Part shown: piece by piece, positions 1 to 11,460 of the stretch | Layout of the letters: the number at the start of each line of letters is the position of its first letter | How positions within the stretch are numbered: the first letter of the stretch is position 1 | DNA from: Mytilus edulis | Lineage: Eukaryota > Mollusca > Bivalvia > Mytilida > Mytilidae | Direction of reading: 5' to 3' | Assembly (NCBI RefSeq): GCF_963676685.1 | Contig: NC_092346.1 | Coordinates: 31,013,133 to 31,077,132, forward strand | Length of the DNA stretch: 64,000 bases | Notes under the pieces: model-generated | The model's input: the letters and a program-made list of their open reading frames with translations, nothing else | Told to the model about the DNA's origin: nothing | Databases searched by the model: none | Program-made: the position numbers and the translations under genes

Positions 1-1667
1 CAAACTTAGTGTTTTATTGCAATGTGTATCATCGACCTCACAGCCGTAACTGTTTAGTCCAGTGATTCGAAAATTCTCCACTGAATCCATAAGTATTTGG
101 GTTTCCAATTGATGGTCAACCTATTTATATGTGAATAGGAAACTTGCACAGTCAGGGGCAGTCAAGAAGATTATAAGACTTGCACTCTTCAATATTGGGA
201 TTCTGCAACGTGTTGGTCATATTGGTTTGACATAATATACGAAACAGATCTTTAAAGTAGGGTATAATTTTCAATTCAACTGGTTTATGATGAAGAGTGG
301 TTTCTAAATAATCATCAAATTATCGAATTTTTTGTTGGCAAATAATGTTTTCATGGAGGATCGTTTTCGTTTTCTTCCTTTGTCAATGCCAGCCTGTCAG
401 ACATGGCTCTGATTGGCATTATCCAAGATGATACCTGTAAGTTTGTATTGGTTCGAAAGGGTATTTGTAACAGTTGTTTCCAAACATACGTTAACAGAGA
501 GTACACAGGTGTTGAATGACGCTTCGTGTGGGTATGATAGATACTAAACAGATTGTGTATCACTGAATAGACGACTTTCGAATTCCTCTCACATTTACGT
601 ATATGTCATATTATAGGCGTCTAAATGCTTATTACGTCACTGTTAGATCTGAATGTTAGATAACGTCAACCGGTGTAACTACTTCATAAAAACCAACTCG
701 AGAATGGTGTTTGGCAGATGGTCATCAATAAAGACGTCACAACACCAAAAGTAGGTACAGTAAAATGACGATGACCATGTCAATCTCTGAATACAAAGCC
801 TATTGAAATATGATATTGAACATTTGAATTCGAGGTTCACATGTACCCACGAACCCACGAAAATTGGTATCCAACGAATAAAAATAAATCCACAATAAAT
901 TTATCAAGATTATGCAATTTTTGGATTTACATTTAGAAATTAATCAGTGTGGTTCAGATCTATATCAATTAAGCCATTAGAGTCTAGCACGTCTTGCAGT
1001 ACCGTCTTTCACGGCTGGGAGCTGGAGAACCTTTCCCAGCTCTGCCTGTCTAAGTAAATAAAAATAACAAAGCATTCATTTTATGCAGTCAAAGCGTGTT
1101 TTTACCTTTATCATTAAAACTCAAACAGAAAACCAAGGATGCATAAAACCTGAACACGTGCATGAAGAGCTATATGACCAAAATAGACATAAAATGATTG
1201 TAAAATCCATTAAAAAAAATTGGTAATTCTGACTGTTACTTGGTCAGGTGTTTACGAGCTTTTCAAATATCGTTACAGAGCTGAGCGAAATATCGCTACC
1301 AACTATGTCTGGAGGGTTCCAAACTATTTGGAAGTCTTTATAGCTATAAAACACTCTTCTGAGAATCATGTTATCTCCGTTGGCAGTTTCTGTTTGTATT
1401 CATGCACTATATTACATGACTACAGGTACATACTAAACAGAACGTTTTTGTTAATGACATTAGGGCAGCAGTAATGAACCGGTGTTCAAATAACATAAAT
1501 ATGATACGAGTACAAATCAAGATAACTAAAAAAATGAGTGAATGATGTGAATTCAAAAGGAGCGAACCGAAAATTGGATCGGTTGACCAATTCGTGATGG
1601 TAACCATAACAAGTATGAAAAATTCGGATTAACATAATTATACTTTTATACATTTTAGTGTTATGTC
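1..1667. other. Intergenic, nothing recognised except one hairpin
   Basis: AT-rich. A 7-bp hairpin GAGCTGG/CCAGCTC (1019-1042) lies in a small GC-richer patch. Frames 351-563, 1220-1474 and 1407-1607 show no domain or splice context. Confidence 0.5.
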
Positions 1668-1800
1668 GTTGTTCTCCTCTTATATTTAATGCGTTTCCCT
1701 CGGTTTTAGTTTGTTATCCCGATTTTGTTTTTTGTCCATGGATTTATGAGTTTTGAACGGCGGTATACTACTGTTGCCTTTATTTATACTTCATTTATAA
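1668..1800 (-). repeat. Mussel dispersed repeat fragment
   Basis: Contains GCGGTATACTACTGTTGCCT and TTTCCCTCGGTTTTAGTTTG. The same sequence occurs inverted at 43018-43130, so it is a multi-copy element. I recognise it as common in Mytilus sequence. Confidence 0.6.
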
Positions 1801-2939
1801 AACCTTTGTTATTCTTAATTCAAGATATAAACACACATCTGATAAAACTAGAAAAAAGTATTTGAATATCTGTACAACTTTCCGCATTCCACATACCACG
1901 ACTAAGTATATATTGTTCGTAAATGAGATGTATATAATATTTATCAAATTCCCCAAAATATTGCTTCCTTACCAGTTCAGAAAATAATATTTTCAAGTAC
2001 GGATTAAAATAGTGTTACATTCTATAATTGCTTTGCACATTTGATCTATGACCATGTCTTGAAGTATTACAGGAAATTCCGCCAGGAGAAAAATAGTCCG
2101 ACACTTATGTTGTGTAAAATGGCTATTACTTTAATGTTATCAGATTTCATATAAACTTTTTTCAATGAACACTTTGTGACTTGAAACAGATTAGAAAAAA
2201 TTAAAGCAATATTCAAGTCCATGCATGTTAAATTGCTTATATATTTACCGCAGAAGTATCGTTAAGAATTTATATTTCGAACATCTATATATATAATAAT
2301 ATTTTGTAGTATGTATTGAAGGATATTCTCTTATTTGACTAAAGCTGCTTTCACGGAAGGGTCATATCAGTTAGTTCTTGGTGCCGTTACTGTCACTTGT
2401 GTACAAAATATAGAATCACAATTTGCTTTTTGTATAAACAAATACAATTATAAAGCAATGTATGCCTTGGTGTATATTAATCGTGTAGAAAAACCTTAAT
2501 GCAACCGATAAAATAAAAGACTTGTTTTAAAAAGGAAGAATTTTTCCAGGTAGTTGAAACATTAACTTATATGCCTAAATATATTAATCAAACAGATGCA
2601 GACTTCGGACAAAATGGAATCTAGCAATTAAGGTGGTACCCAACACTTTCACTAAAATTAATTTGGCTCGTTTAATTTTCATGAAATTTTGTCAAATTAT
2701 TTACTTTGACACTTTAACAAAAATATAAAAATTTAAAATTTTTTGAACCAACCGTTTTGCCAGAAAAATTACACTGGTTATATAGCAATTTGACAAACAC
2801 CAATTTTGATCATTGGGAAGCTTAATATTCCTTTTACACACAACGTAATTAAAACGTTTAGCTGATTTTACAGAGTTATCTCCCTGTAGTGTTAGGTACA
2901 ACCTTAAGCCAACAACAAAATATATTTACATTAGTAAGA

Positions 2940-3125
2940 ATAATTTCGTGATCACCACAAACCGAACTATAGATGGAAGATACCAAAGAGACATTCATAC
3001 TCGCAAATAGTTAAAAACAAACTGACAATGCCATGGCTAAACACGAAAAATGACTGTTTACAAAACACGACATAGATAACTGAAGACTGAGCAATAAGAA
3101 TCCCGCCAAACATCGAGATGAGTGT
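2940..3125. repeat. Mussel dispersed repeat fragment
   Basis: The segment around GGAAGATACCAAAGAGACAT and AACTGAAGACTGAGCAATAA resembles a repeat family seen widely in mussel sequence. No terminal structure is visible. Identification is from memory and moderate. Confidence 0.4.
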
Positions 3126-3129
3126 ATGC

Positions 3130-4463
3130 TCTCCGACCGAAATGAAACGCAAATCATGTTCCACACGTCCACATGCGCACTTGTGTTGTCATGTTCGATA
3201 GATCATATTCGAGAAAATGGGCAAAGGGTTGATGTTACGATAATTGGAACATATCCGACGTCTTCTGTGAAACAGGCTGTGAAATCTTTTAAATTATTAA
3301 GAAAGCAGAGTGATACCAGAACTTTTATTTAGCTCGACATTTATATTTATATCGACAATTTCAAAACAATGACATTGCTGTCAGCATCAAATATTGTGTG
3401 TTGCGTGACCTTATTTCATTCCATAGAAAAAACTACATTCAAGGCTTTCTCAGAATGGAATAAACTGAGCAGGATTCGAAGATAGTATGAATTTCAAAAA
3501 TTTAGAAAATAACAATTATGATTGTGGACAACTTTTCTACTGTTTTTTATGTACCATACAGGGCAACATAACACAAACAGCTTAAATATCAAATTTAGTA
3601 GAACAATATTGACACGAACGAAACAGACAAAATGAAAATGATACCGCTCTAAAATATGCGGATCTTAAATTCGTAATATGCCTTTTCAAAGAGTGTAGTG
3701 GCAGACTTAAGCAATATACGGTTCGTAGTTTTTTTAAATAAATAGGGGTTACGGTTGCGAAAGTTTGTTTACAGGAATAATAGTCTGTAAGGAATCTTTC
3801 TTCGTGGCAATATTTGACTCTATCCATTAACATTACTTCCATTAAAATTCATTGTTCCTGTGGTGTTTTTTCAGTTATGTCCTGTGTTCTGTTGCAAGTC
3901 ATTTTGTCTGTTTACTTTTTGCTATGATGTTTTCGACTTTCTCTGACTCGTGTCTGTTGCGTGATTACCTTTGGGTTTTATTTTCTCCTATTTCAAACCA
4001 CATGATAACTCTTGTAATAAAACAACAGTACAAAAAACATACTTGTTGAGTTACATTTGTTTGTTTTGATCTGTGTTGTATATGAACGTACTCAGAACAA
4101 TTCTCGCGCTGTCTATAGTTTTCTTTTTTCCACAATATCATTTTGTCTTCTCAATTAATTTTTTACGTTTTCTAATATCTTGCCGATTTAATTGATTGAA
4201 TTTTTTTTCTTTAAGGTCAGTGTAAAATATTTGATGCATATTCCCTGACGAGAATAAATTAAGAATAGGTCGATCAGGATGAAGGGAGATATTTGTCTAC
4301 CCCTGAAATATGAGTGTATGTTAGTTCTGAACAAAACTCCAATATGCCAGCTATGTTCCCTCATGGAGTTGTTTCAAATGTCCCCAAACATTAAGACAGC
4401 ATGGAACTCACCTAGATTAATGGCAGATGATCCTGCGTATTAATATACCGACGCCCCATTTGT
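3130..4463. other. Intergenic, no gene recognised
   Basis: Frames 3126-3332, 3582-3842 and 3852-4049 are short, lack domains and have the composition of the surrounding DNA. Confidence 0.45.
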
Positions 4464-4514
4464 CAATGCTCTTCAACTTTGTACCTGTTTGTCTTAATAA
4501 ATATTTTGATATGA

Positions 4515-4558
4515 GCGTCACTGATGAGTCTTATGCAGACGCAACGCGCGTCTGGCGT
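4515..4558 (+). ncRNA. Type I hammerhead ribozyme, copy 1 (core mutated)
   Basis: Stem I 5' strand GCGTCA (4515-4520), CTGATGA core (4521-4527), stem II GTCT/AGAC with loop, GCAA (4541-4544) where the core needs GAAA, very short stem III with GCGC loop, GTC cleavage triplet (4550-4552), stem I 3' strand TGGCGT (4553-4558). The A to C change in GAAA should abolish cleavage. Confidence 0.8.
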
Positions 4559-4855
4559 ACTAAATTATAATCCTGGTACCTTTGATAACTATTTATACCA
4601 CTGGATCGATACCACTGCTGGTGGACGTTTCGTTCCCGAGGGTATCACCAGCCCAGTAGTCAACACTTCGGTGTTGACATGAATATCAATAATGTGGTCA
4701 TTTTTATAAATTTTCTGTTTTTTTCGAAAAACTAATGATTTTCTTATCCCAGGCATAGATTACCTTAGCCGTATTTGGCACAACCTTTTGGAATTTTGAA
4801 TCCTCAATGCTCTTCAACTTTGTACATGTTTGGCATGATAAATATTTTGATATGA

Positions 4856-4899
4856 GCGTCACTGATGAGTCTTATGCCGACGAAACGCGCGTCTGGCGT
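4856..4899 (+). ncRNA. Type I hammerhead ribozyme, copy 2 (core intact)
   Basis: Same fold as copy 1: CTGATGA (4862-4868), stem II GTC/GAC closing TTATGCC, GAAA (4882-4885), ACGCGCGT mini stem III, GTC (4891-4893) with predicted cleavage after 4893, stem I GCGTCA/TGGCGT. All universally conserved core bases are present. Stem II has lost one pair relative to copy 1. This is the most likely active copy. Confidence 0.85.
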
Positions 4900-5888
4900 A
4901 CTAAATTATATTCATGGTACCTTTGATAACTATTAGCAAGAGTTTTACTGCCGGACGAGAGAAATACATGAATTACAATGTTTCTATTCTGGTCAATTTG
5001 GAGATTGCTATACTAGTAAATTGTGAGGGCCGTATATTACCCTTAGGTAATTGGTTTGATGTCCCATTGGTGTCTGCTTCTATCAGACAAAAATAAAGTT
5101 GGCTACTGAGTCAAATATTTATCAACCCTTTAATGTCGCGTATCTAGAGATGTTTTATTAGTGTCGTAAGATTTTATTAAGTTCACCATTTTAACGTTTA
5201 TTGACAGGTATTCAAGTAGCAACAATAGTTATTTTCAACCAAGGATGTATTATATTGTTCTAACTCATCACACGAAACGCGTGACAATTATTGAGAGAAA
5301 ATGATAATGCAGATTGTGATTACAATGTGTTAAATATAATTTAAAAAAAATCATATTTCAATATTCCATGATAAAGCGTGTAAAACTGATTACTGTCTGC
5401 AGAGACATCCTATACTATTAGTTCACATGATATACATATATGTCTCTGACGTCTGCAACACAAGTGGAATAATCTTCACCATGTTCTTTCTAGACTAAAC
5501 CTGCGGAAAGCCTAAACAGTTATAACCCTTTGCAGTCAGACCGGCCATGAACTATAATTTGAGCTTTCTGTGTCTATAATCTATTCGATATGTGAAATAA
5601 GATATTAACAAATTGTAGTTCAAAGCAACATACACTATAAAAACGTGTACCACCGACTCTGGTTACGTCTGCTCGATACGTGGTTCGTCAGATATGCTTT
5701 TTTTTTGAAAGCCAAAAAATTAGCAATATAGTTGTTTTACCATTTCATCATCCAGGTTTTATTTCGTAGATTATTTGGGTCTTCTCTATAAAGTAAGTAG
5801 TTTGGAAAATTGAATAATATAGAAACTTTAGTTTATTGGTTTATAAATTAATGGCCGTTTATACTGACAAAAAAACTCCATATACCTT

Positions 5889-6566
5889 ATACCGGTGTCA
5901 CACATCAGCGTATAGCTCCGACGTACACCGGGCGTATTAAAAAATTAAGTACGCTGCCAATACGCTAGTAATTTTGGATGCATTCAACTTGTCAATCGAG
6001 CTTTAAGCGTGTATTAGGCGTACGAGAAGCGTCCCTAAGCGTTTATCGGGCGTTCAAGAAATGTATGGTTGCGTATGCTTGGCGTTTGTCTAACGTAGAT
6101 GGAATGCACGCTACGAAGGAAAAAAGTTTCTTGAACGTATTTGAGACGCGTCCCGGTGGTATCTTGGACGTTCTATTATGGGGTGTTTATTACAAACACA
6201 CCCGCATACATTTTAGTAAAAGTCGAACGACCTCGAAGCGTATACAACGTGCCCTAAACGTGTCTCAAACTAATTTATAGCGCGTTTAACGCGCTTGTAG
6301 CGTATGTATAACGTGCGTGTAGCGTACATGTATACGCTATAGTCACACGCTTGAGCTGGATGAAAATGTTTATGCTGCATGAAAATTTCCTAGTGTTGTA
6401 GCGTTCACCAAGCGTATACCTTTGTATTTCGAAGTACTTCAAACTCATGCAACGCGCGTTTAACGATTGCTTAGCGTTCCTCTGGTGTGCCACTAACGTA
6501 AACCGACAATTTTCTCTGTACGTTTGGTGCACGCCGGTCAATACGCCAATAAGTGAGGCCGGCATA
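5889..6566. mobile_element. GCGT-rich foldback element with imperfect terminal inverted repeats
   Basis: The left end (TACCGGTGTCACACATCAGC at 5889) and the reverse complement of the right end (TGCCGGCCTCACTTATTGGC) align over about 47 bp. Between them GCGT or its complement ACGC recurs dozens of times at roughly 8-15 bp spacing, against an AT-rich background where CG is scarce. A small perfect inverted repeat (GTGTTT...AAACAC) and GCGCGTTTAACGCGC lie near the middle. Frames 5978-6280, 6275-6661 and 6447-6737 overlap on both strands and look like by-products of this composition. The superfamily is not recognised. Confidence 0.55.
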
Positions 6567-6607
6567 ATAATAGATAGAAACATTGTAAGAAAAATTGTCC
6601 ATCTTCG

Positions 6608-6815
6608 AAAGGCTATAGATTTTCTTATCCCAGACATAATTTCCTTAGCCGTATTTGGCACATCTTATTTTTTTTTTAAATTCAGGGTCCTCAATGCTTT
6701 TCAAAATTGTACTTGTTTTGCTTTAACACTATTTTGATCTGAGCGTCACTGATGAGTATAGTAGACGAAACGCGCGTCTGGCGTCTTAAGTTATAATCCT
6801 AGTATCTTTGATAAC
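6608..6815 (+). mobile_element. Truncated retrozyme copy
   Basis: It matches the second half of the unit at 4553-4893 and the start of the next (GATTTTCTTATCCCAGACAT ... TTTGATAACTAT), including the hammerhead. It lies 40 bp to the right of the GCGT-rich foldback element. Confidence 0.7.
6743..6784 (+). ncRNA. Type I hammerhead ribozyme, copy 3 (stem II damaged)
   Basis: CTGATGA (6749-6755), GAAA (6767-6770), ACGCGCGT and GTC (6776-6778), stem I GCGTCA/TGGCGT are all present, but the stem II segment GTATAGTAGAC pairs poorly and is two bases short. Probably weak or inactive. Confidence 0.75.
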
Positions 6816-7229
6816 TATGTGTGTTATAATTTTACTTGATCAAACGAACAGCTTGATATGGAGTGATAACCATTTGATAGTCTGAGGTGGGAAGGGGGCG
6901 TTTGGGACCTGCGAAAATTACTTTTCATTTTGTACACATTTGTATCCTCAACTATTCTGCATTGTATACAAAGACATGTCTAATGCCTGGAACGTAGTAC
7001 CAGGAACGAAAATAATCCTGCTCGATATGTGGCATCCGTTGTGTTGATCATGTTATTACAAACCCCGGTAAGTCACATTCGGGTAAAGGGGACAGAATTA
7101 TAGAAACGACATATTCGTTGTCATTCGTAAAACAGGTATTCCATAACTGTCAACCAACTCGTGATGACTTGCGTTGTAGCTATGAAGGGATGATTTCAAC
7201 TGAACACTTGGAACTCTAGGTTTAAAAAG

Positions 7230-7790
7230 TAAAATCACAAAAATAATGAACTCCGAGGAAAATTCAAAACAGAAAGTTCCTAATTAAATGGCAAAATCAA
7301 AACCTCATACACATCAAACGAATGGATAACAACTGTCATATTCCTGACTTTATACAGACTTTAAATGCCGAAGGTAGAAAATGATGGGTAAAATCTGGTC
7401 TTATAGCTCGCTAAACCTCTCACTTATATGACAGTCTCATCAGAAGTCGCATTATATTGATAACGATTTGTGAACAAAACAAATAGACATAATACTAGTA
7501 AGTAAAACTGTCAAAATAGGGTACAGTAGTCAACATCGTGTCATAATCTTTATCACTATAGCAATACACAAGTATGTAAGAAGCCGCAGAAAAAGGCATG
7601 TAGACAAAACATTAGCAAAAATGAAAGACAAGAATACTAAAATTGTCATAGAACGATAACACAATGACGGGATGTATAAGTACAGAGCCACGTCATATGT
7701 ATCAAAGAAACACAAAAAGGCATAATAGCTTTCTAATGAACGGCAGCCGTCTGTCAAGAAAATCATGATCGAAAATACAAACCATGCAAT
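7230..7790 (+). repeat. Long mussel dispersed repeat
   Basis: Contains GAACTCCGAGGAAAATTCAA, CATCAAACGAATGGATAACA and CATATTCCTGACTTTATACA. A shorter relative lies at 9140-9320 in this window. No intact gene; the minus-strand frame 7530-7766 is within the repeat and shows no domain. Confidence 0.55.
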
Positions 7791-7805
7791 ATCATATCAA
7801 CTAGA

Positions 7806-8306
7806 AGATATATACTCCGTATAATTCTGCTACATAGAAATGGTAATTCCCATTGGGAGGCTGAAATCATCTCTTTTGTCGTTTTTGTTTTTGTTTTCAA
7901 CTGACATATCTGCTATGCCAATTTTCTTTTACTATTATGCAATATTTGCTGACTTTATACATTTTGCTTATCATATAATAAATAAAAATCTTTCCCCAGA
8001 TGGCAGTAATTTTATCTTAATACCTTAATGAATGACTGTCAAATGAAAAGGCAGACAAACACGCTCAATAGATATAGGAAGATGTGGTGTGAGTGCCAAT
8101 GAGACAACTCTCCATCCAAATAACAATTTTAAAAAATTAAACCATTATAGGTCAATGTACGGCTTTCAACACGGAGCCTTGGCTCACACCGAACAACAAG
8201 CTATAAAGATATATACTCCGTATAATTCTGCTACATAGAAATGGTAATTCCCATTGGGAGGCTGAAATCATCTCTTTTGTCGTATTTTGTTTTTGTTTTC
8301 AACTGA
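7806..8306 (+). repeat. Direct-repeat pair flanking a duplicated segment
   Basis: A ~98-bp sequence (AGATATATACTCCGTATAAT ... TTTTCAACTGA) occurs at 7806-7903 and again at 8207-8306, almost identical. Between them lies 7904-8208, which is itself duplicated at 11777-12065. This looks like an insertion or unequal exchange that left a direct repeat on both sides. Confidence 0.7.
7904..8208 (+). repeat. Mussel repeat segment, copy A
   Basis: Begins ACATATCTGCTATGCC and ends CAACAAGCTATAAAG. Nearly identical to 11777-12065, except that copy A has about 16 extra bases including GGAAGATGTGGT. It contains the GATGTGGT...CCAATGAGACAACTCTCC module found in many mussel repeats. Confidence 0.75.
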
Positions 8307-8401
8307 TCCTTATTGTCGATTTATAGATGTATGTCGAGATATGAAGAATACTTATATGTATCTGCTGTATCCTTTATCCCAAGTTGGAGGGGTTATTTAC
8401 G

Positions 8402-8690
8402 TTATATATAGATGATAAAGTCACCATATTTTGAACTAGTTAGAACATCATCTTTATAGCGGTAAGTGAAGATGAAGGATACAACTAAGTTATTTTCTTT
8501 CTTCCTAAAGAGTTTCTGTATGAATTCAGCCTCATATGAATAAGGAACAAGTGCACAACTAGGAGCACAATTGGTTCTCATGGGAATGCCGATTATTTGC
8601 TGAAAAACTATGTCCTTCAAACGTAAGACCAATAAATCTAGCAATCAGGCATCTGGATAATTTCAGAGAATTTATATACGTTGGCCATCC
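8402..8690 (-). pseudogene. Reverse transcriptase fragment of a non-LTR or Penelope-like retroelement
   Basis: The minus-strand frame shows IGIPMRTNCAPS, YSYEAEFIQKL and YRYKDDVL. These correspond to the 'GIPMGTNCAPLLADLFLYSYE' and 'Y-x-DD' catalytic blocks (here YKDD) of a reverse transcriptase family common in molluscs and cnidarians. Only about 80 codons are open, Gly has changed to Arg in the first motif, and nothing complete surrounds it. It is a dead fragment; the exact superfamily is uncertain. Confidence 0.65.
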
Positions 8691-9139
8691 GTTTTTAGGA
8701 AACAAAGAAAAACCAGCTGTCAATTTCCCAATCGGATAGAGTATCTATGATAAAGAAGATCAGAAAACTATATACATGTATAGAAAAGTATGAGAGTGAA
8801 TCTGTTATTTTTTTTAAAGATACCTGTACATAAAGTGTTGATAGGACATCGTGCAGCAAATAGTTTTCGAATCTATAGTTAAAGAAAAAGAGTTCCTTTA
8901 GTTATATGAGATATTCTTCCTATAATCGTGTATACTTTTTATATACTGTATACAAAGTCTACCAAATAATATTCATCATCAGCTATATATTTTTTTCAGC
9001 GAATAACTCAATTCAAAATGTGCGGTGAATATTGTTTGATCACATGAATATACTCGTAACTTGAAACAAATGGTGCCACTAATACAGCTAAGTAAGCTTC
9101 ATATTTTGCTTGATACAAAAATTGACAATAAGGGTCAAT

Positions 9140-9320
9140 TGAGAAAAAAATGAAAAATAACAAAAAAACGAACTCAGAGGAAAATTTTAAACGGAAAATC
9201 CTTAAGCAAATATCAAAAGCTAAAAATCATCAAACGAATGAATAACAAACATCATATTCCTGACTTGTACAGGCATTTTCGTATGTACAAAATGGTGGAA
9301 TAAACCTGAGGACAATAATT
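9140..9320 (+). repeat. Second copy of the repeat at 7230
   Basis: Shares GAACTCAGAGGAAAATTTTA, ATCAAACGAATGAATAACAA and CATATTCCTGACTTGTACAG with 7230-7400, with small differences. Confidence 0.6.
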
Positions 9321-10006
9321 GTAGCAACATTCCATGCAGCAACGCGTGCATATGGATTGAATATCTACCAACTGATTCAATATTTTAGGGATCTCTTTTC
9401 CCATCACAATGGCATTGATATTCAGTTTCTACTTACAAGGAAGCTATTCACCCACGGTTTCCAAATGGTACAGTTAAAACCATTTCTTGGTTTTATGGAT
9501 GCCACTATGGAATACTTAATATTTATGCCACAGATGAAACTGATATGTTCCATTTGTCGTTGCCATAATTCAACTCCGTTTTCCTCAATTGTGAAAGAAC
9601 CTTATTTCGCCTTCGGTTTTTGGTAGGCTTAGTCTTTCTCTATCTTTGGTTTCTATATGCAGTGTGTTACTTTCTTCCTCGTTTTTTATGTCTGCTTGCA
9701 CATAGAAGTTGCCTTGAAGATAGAATAAGAATACAGCATAGTCTTTAAAAGTTATGCAATAACTTTCAATAGCATATGTATAGCTTATTTCAAAAGCAAA
9801 TAGTTCCCAGTTGAAATACTGTTTGTGTTATCTATATTTTTTTTTTAATGATAGTTGGTGTTTACTATGAAGCTATAGATACATGGGATCATATGGGTTA
9901 AGTTTCCGTACTCTTTCGCACAGGTTTTTAGACACTATCAGGATTTGGTTTGAATCATGGAATATGAAGGTCAAAGATGACCACGGATATGTTAAACTTG
10001 TGATCA

Positions 10007-10590
10007 AAAGGAGTAAGTCCAGTAAGACCCCTTTTTGGCCCCAAAATATAGCAGTTTTACAAAATTGTTCAAATGTAAACTTTTAGTAATTTATTGGACA
10101 GAAGAATGCTTCTGCTACATAAATATGGGCTGTTTTTGACAATACAATGAAAATATATCGGGTACTAGCACCACAAAGTCATGCTAAATTACTGAAATCT
10201 TCACAATTCTAGAATTTTAGTTGAATTTTAGACGGTTTTCGTGTAAAACAAAAGTGGCCGCATTCGTGTTCATCCTTAATATTAAAATGTAAGTTGTATT
10301 TTATGATAATACATAACATATATAAAGGTTGAGGATGAACACGGATGCGGCCACTTTAATTTTTGACAAAAAACATCTGAAAAGTGACATTTTTTGGCAT
10401 ATTTGGTAGATTTTTCATATTTCAGCTTGAATCGGTGCGTTTTTTATGATTAAATTAGTTAAAATCTTTCACCAAAACTAATTGATTCAAATAAAATAGA
10501 CACTTAAGTATTTAAAAAGTGGTCAAAATCATTCGTCAGATGAACCTGAAATTTGAGGCCAAAATCGGTCCTTACCGGACCTTCTCCTTT
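10007..10590. mobile_element. Foldback MITE with nested inverted repeats
   Basis: Terminal inverted repeats: left AAAGGAGTAAGTCCAGTAAG, right (reverse complement) AAAGGAGAAGGTCCGGTAAG, both running on into TTTTGGCC. Internally GTGGCCGCATTCGTGTTCAT (10254-10273) pairs with a nearly perfect inverted copy ending at 10357. Non-coding; the frame at 9883-10086 enters it by chance. Confidence 0.65.
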
Positions 10591-10895
10591 CTCGTTATGA
10601 AAACATTGAATTATACTTCTCGTTAGATATTTCCAAGCATGATTGGCGCTATATTCATGGTTCGGAAATAGACAGGGAACTGCTTTTCTTTACAGGGCAC
10701 TAAATAGTTTTAATCGGATTTGTGTTGCTTAATCTTTAGTTATCTGTGTAGAGTTTTATGATCTGTCGGACCGTTTTTACTTGTATTATTTTTTTTCCTT
10801 AGTTTTAACTTTTGACTTGTTAGTTGTCCTCTTGGCAGTTGTAGGAAATGCTGTCGTGCTTTAACTACACGTTCCGCTATAAAGGTGATGTCCTA

Positions 10896-11460
10896 TCACC
10901 AAATATTCCAAAGTGTTCTTTTCCATAGAACTTGATTTAAAGGATACAGAAGATACAATTCAGTTTGCCTCATTTCTTGATTTACATCTAGACAATAACA
11001 ATGAAAGTCGTTTGAAAACAAATATGTACGATAAAAGAAAGGATTACAACTTACCATGAAAAATACCATGAATTTTGCTATATGCAATGTTTTACAATTT
11101 GTAAAACATTGCATAGTTCCTTGATTGCTGTTTACAATGAAGCTATCAAACCGAGTGTTCCTGACCAAGTTACGAAGTTTAAATCATTAGTTTAAAAATA
11201 TTACGAATGCCATGACGATTTAGTTGATTATTAATACAGATGACGGCGGATATTATCCAATTGTCGTTACCACACTCAACAATCATATCATCTGTTCTTC
11301 GAATATTACCTACCGAATGAGACGATAGTAGCATCATGTGGAGTAAGGATATGCTCACCGTCCCGGATTCCGTGAGATCATCCCAGTTGTATTCGGATTC
11401 TTGTTGCTCAGTATTTAGTTTTCTATGTTATATTTTGTGTAATGTTGTTTTTATTTTTTT
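10896..11460 (+). pseudogene. Degenerate 3' part of the same reverse-transcriptase family
   Basis: Plus-strand translation around 10900-11025 gives IELDLKDTEDTIQFASFLDL then HLDNNNESRLKTNMYDKRKD, followed by stops and frameshifts. The following DNA (11130-11360) still resembles the C-terminal and 3' end of such elements (CGAGTGTTCCTGACCAAGTT). It is opposite in orientation to the fragment at 8402-8690. No intact ORF. Confidence 0.6.

Larger units (their letters stand above)
4464..4930 (+). mobile_element. Retrozyme-like tandem dimer carrying hammerhead ribozymes
   Basis: A 341-bp unit (4553-4893, cleavage site to cleavage site) is preceded by the last ~89 bp of another unit (from TCAATGCTCTTCAACTTTGT) and followed by the first ~37 bp of a third. 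The interior has two hairpins: GCTGGTG...CACCAGC (4618-4652) and GTCAACAC-TTCG-GTGTTGAC (4660-4679). Tandem units of 300-400 bp bounded by type I hammerheads are the known organisation of metazoan retrozymes, small non-autonomous retroelements copied through circular RNA. A truncated relative lies at 6608-6815. Confidence 0.75.

Noticed and set aside
1019..1042. Bacterial-style terminator or small RNA hairpin
   Set aside because: Only seven pairs with a 10-base loop in eukaryotic DNA; kept as a note only.
5978..6737. Overlapping frames of 96-128 codons on both strands
   Set aside because: They follow from the stop-poor GCGT-rich foldback element and show no domain.
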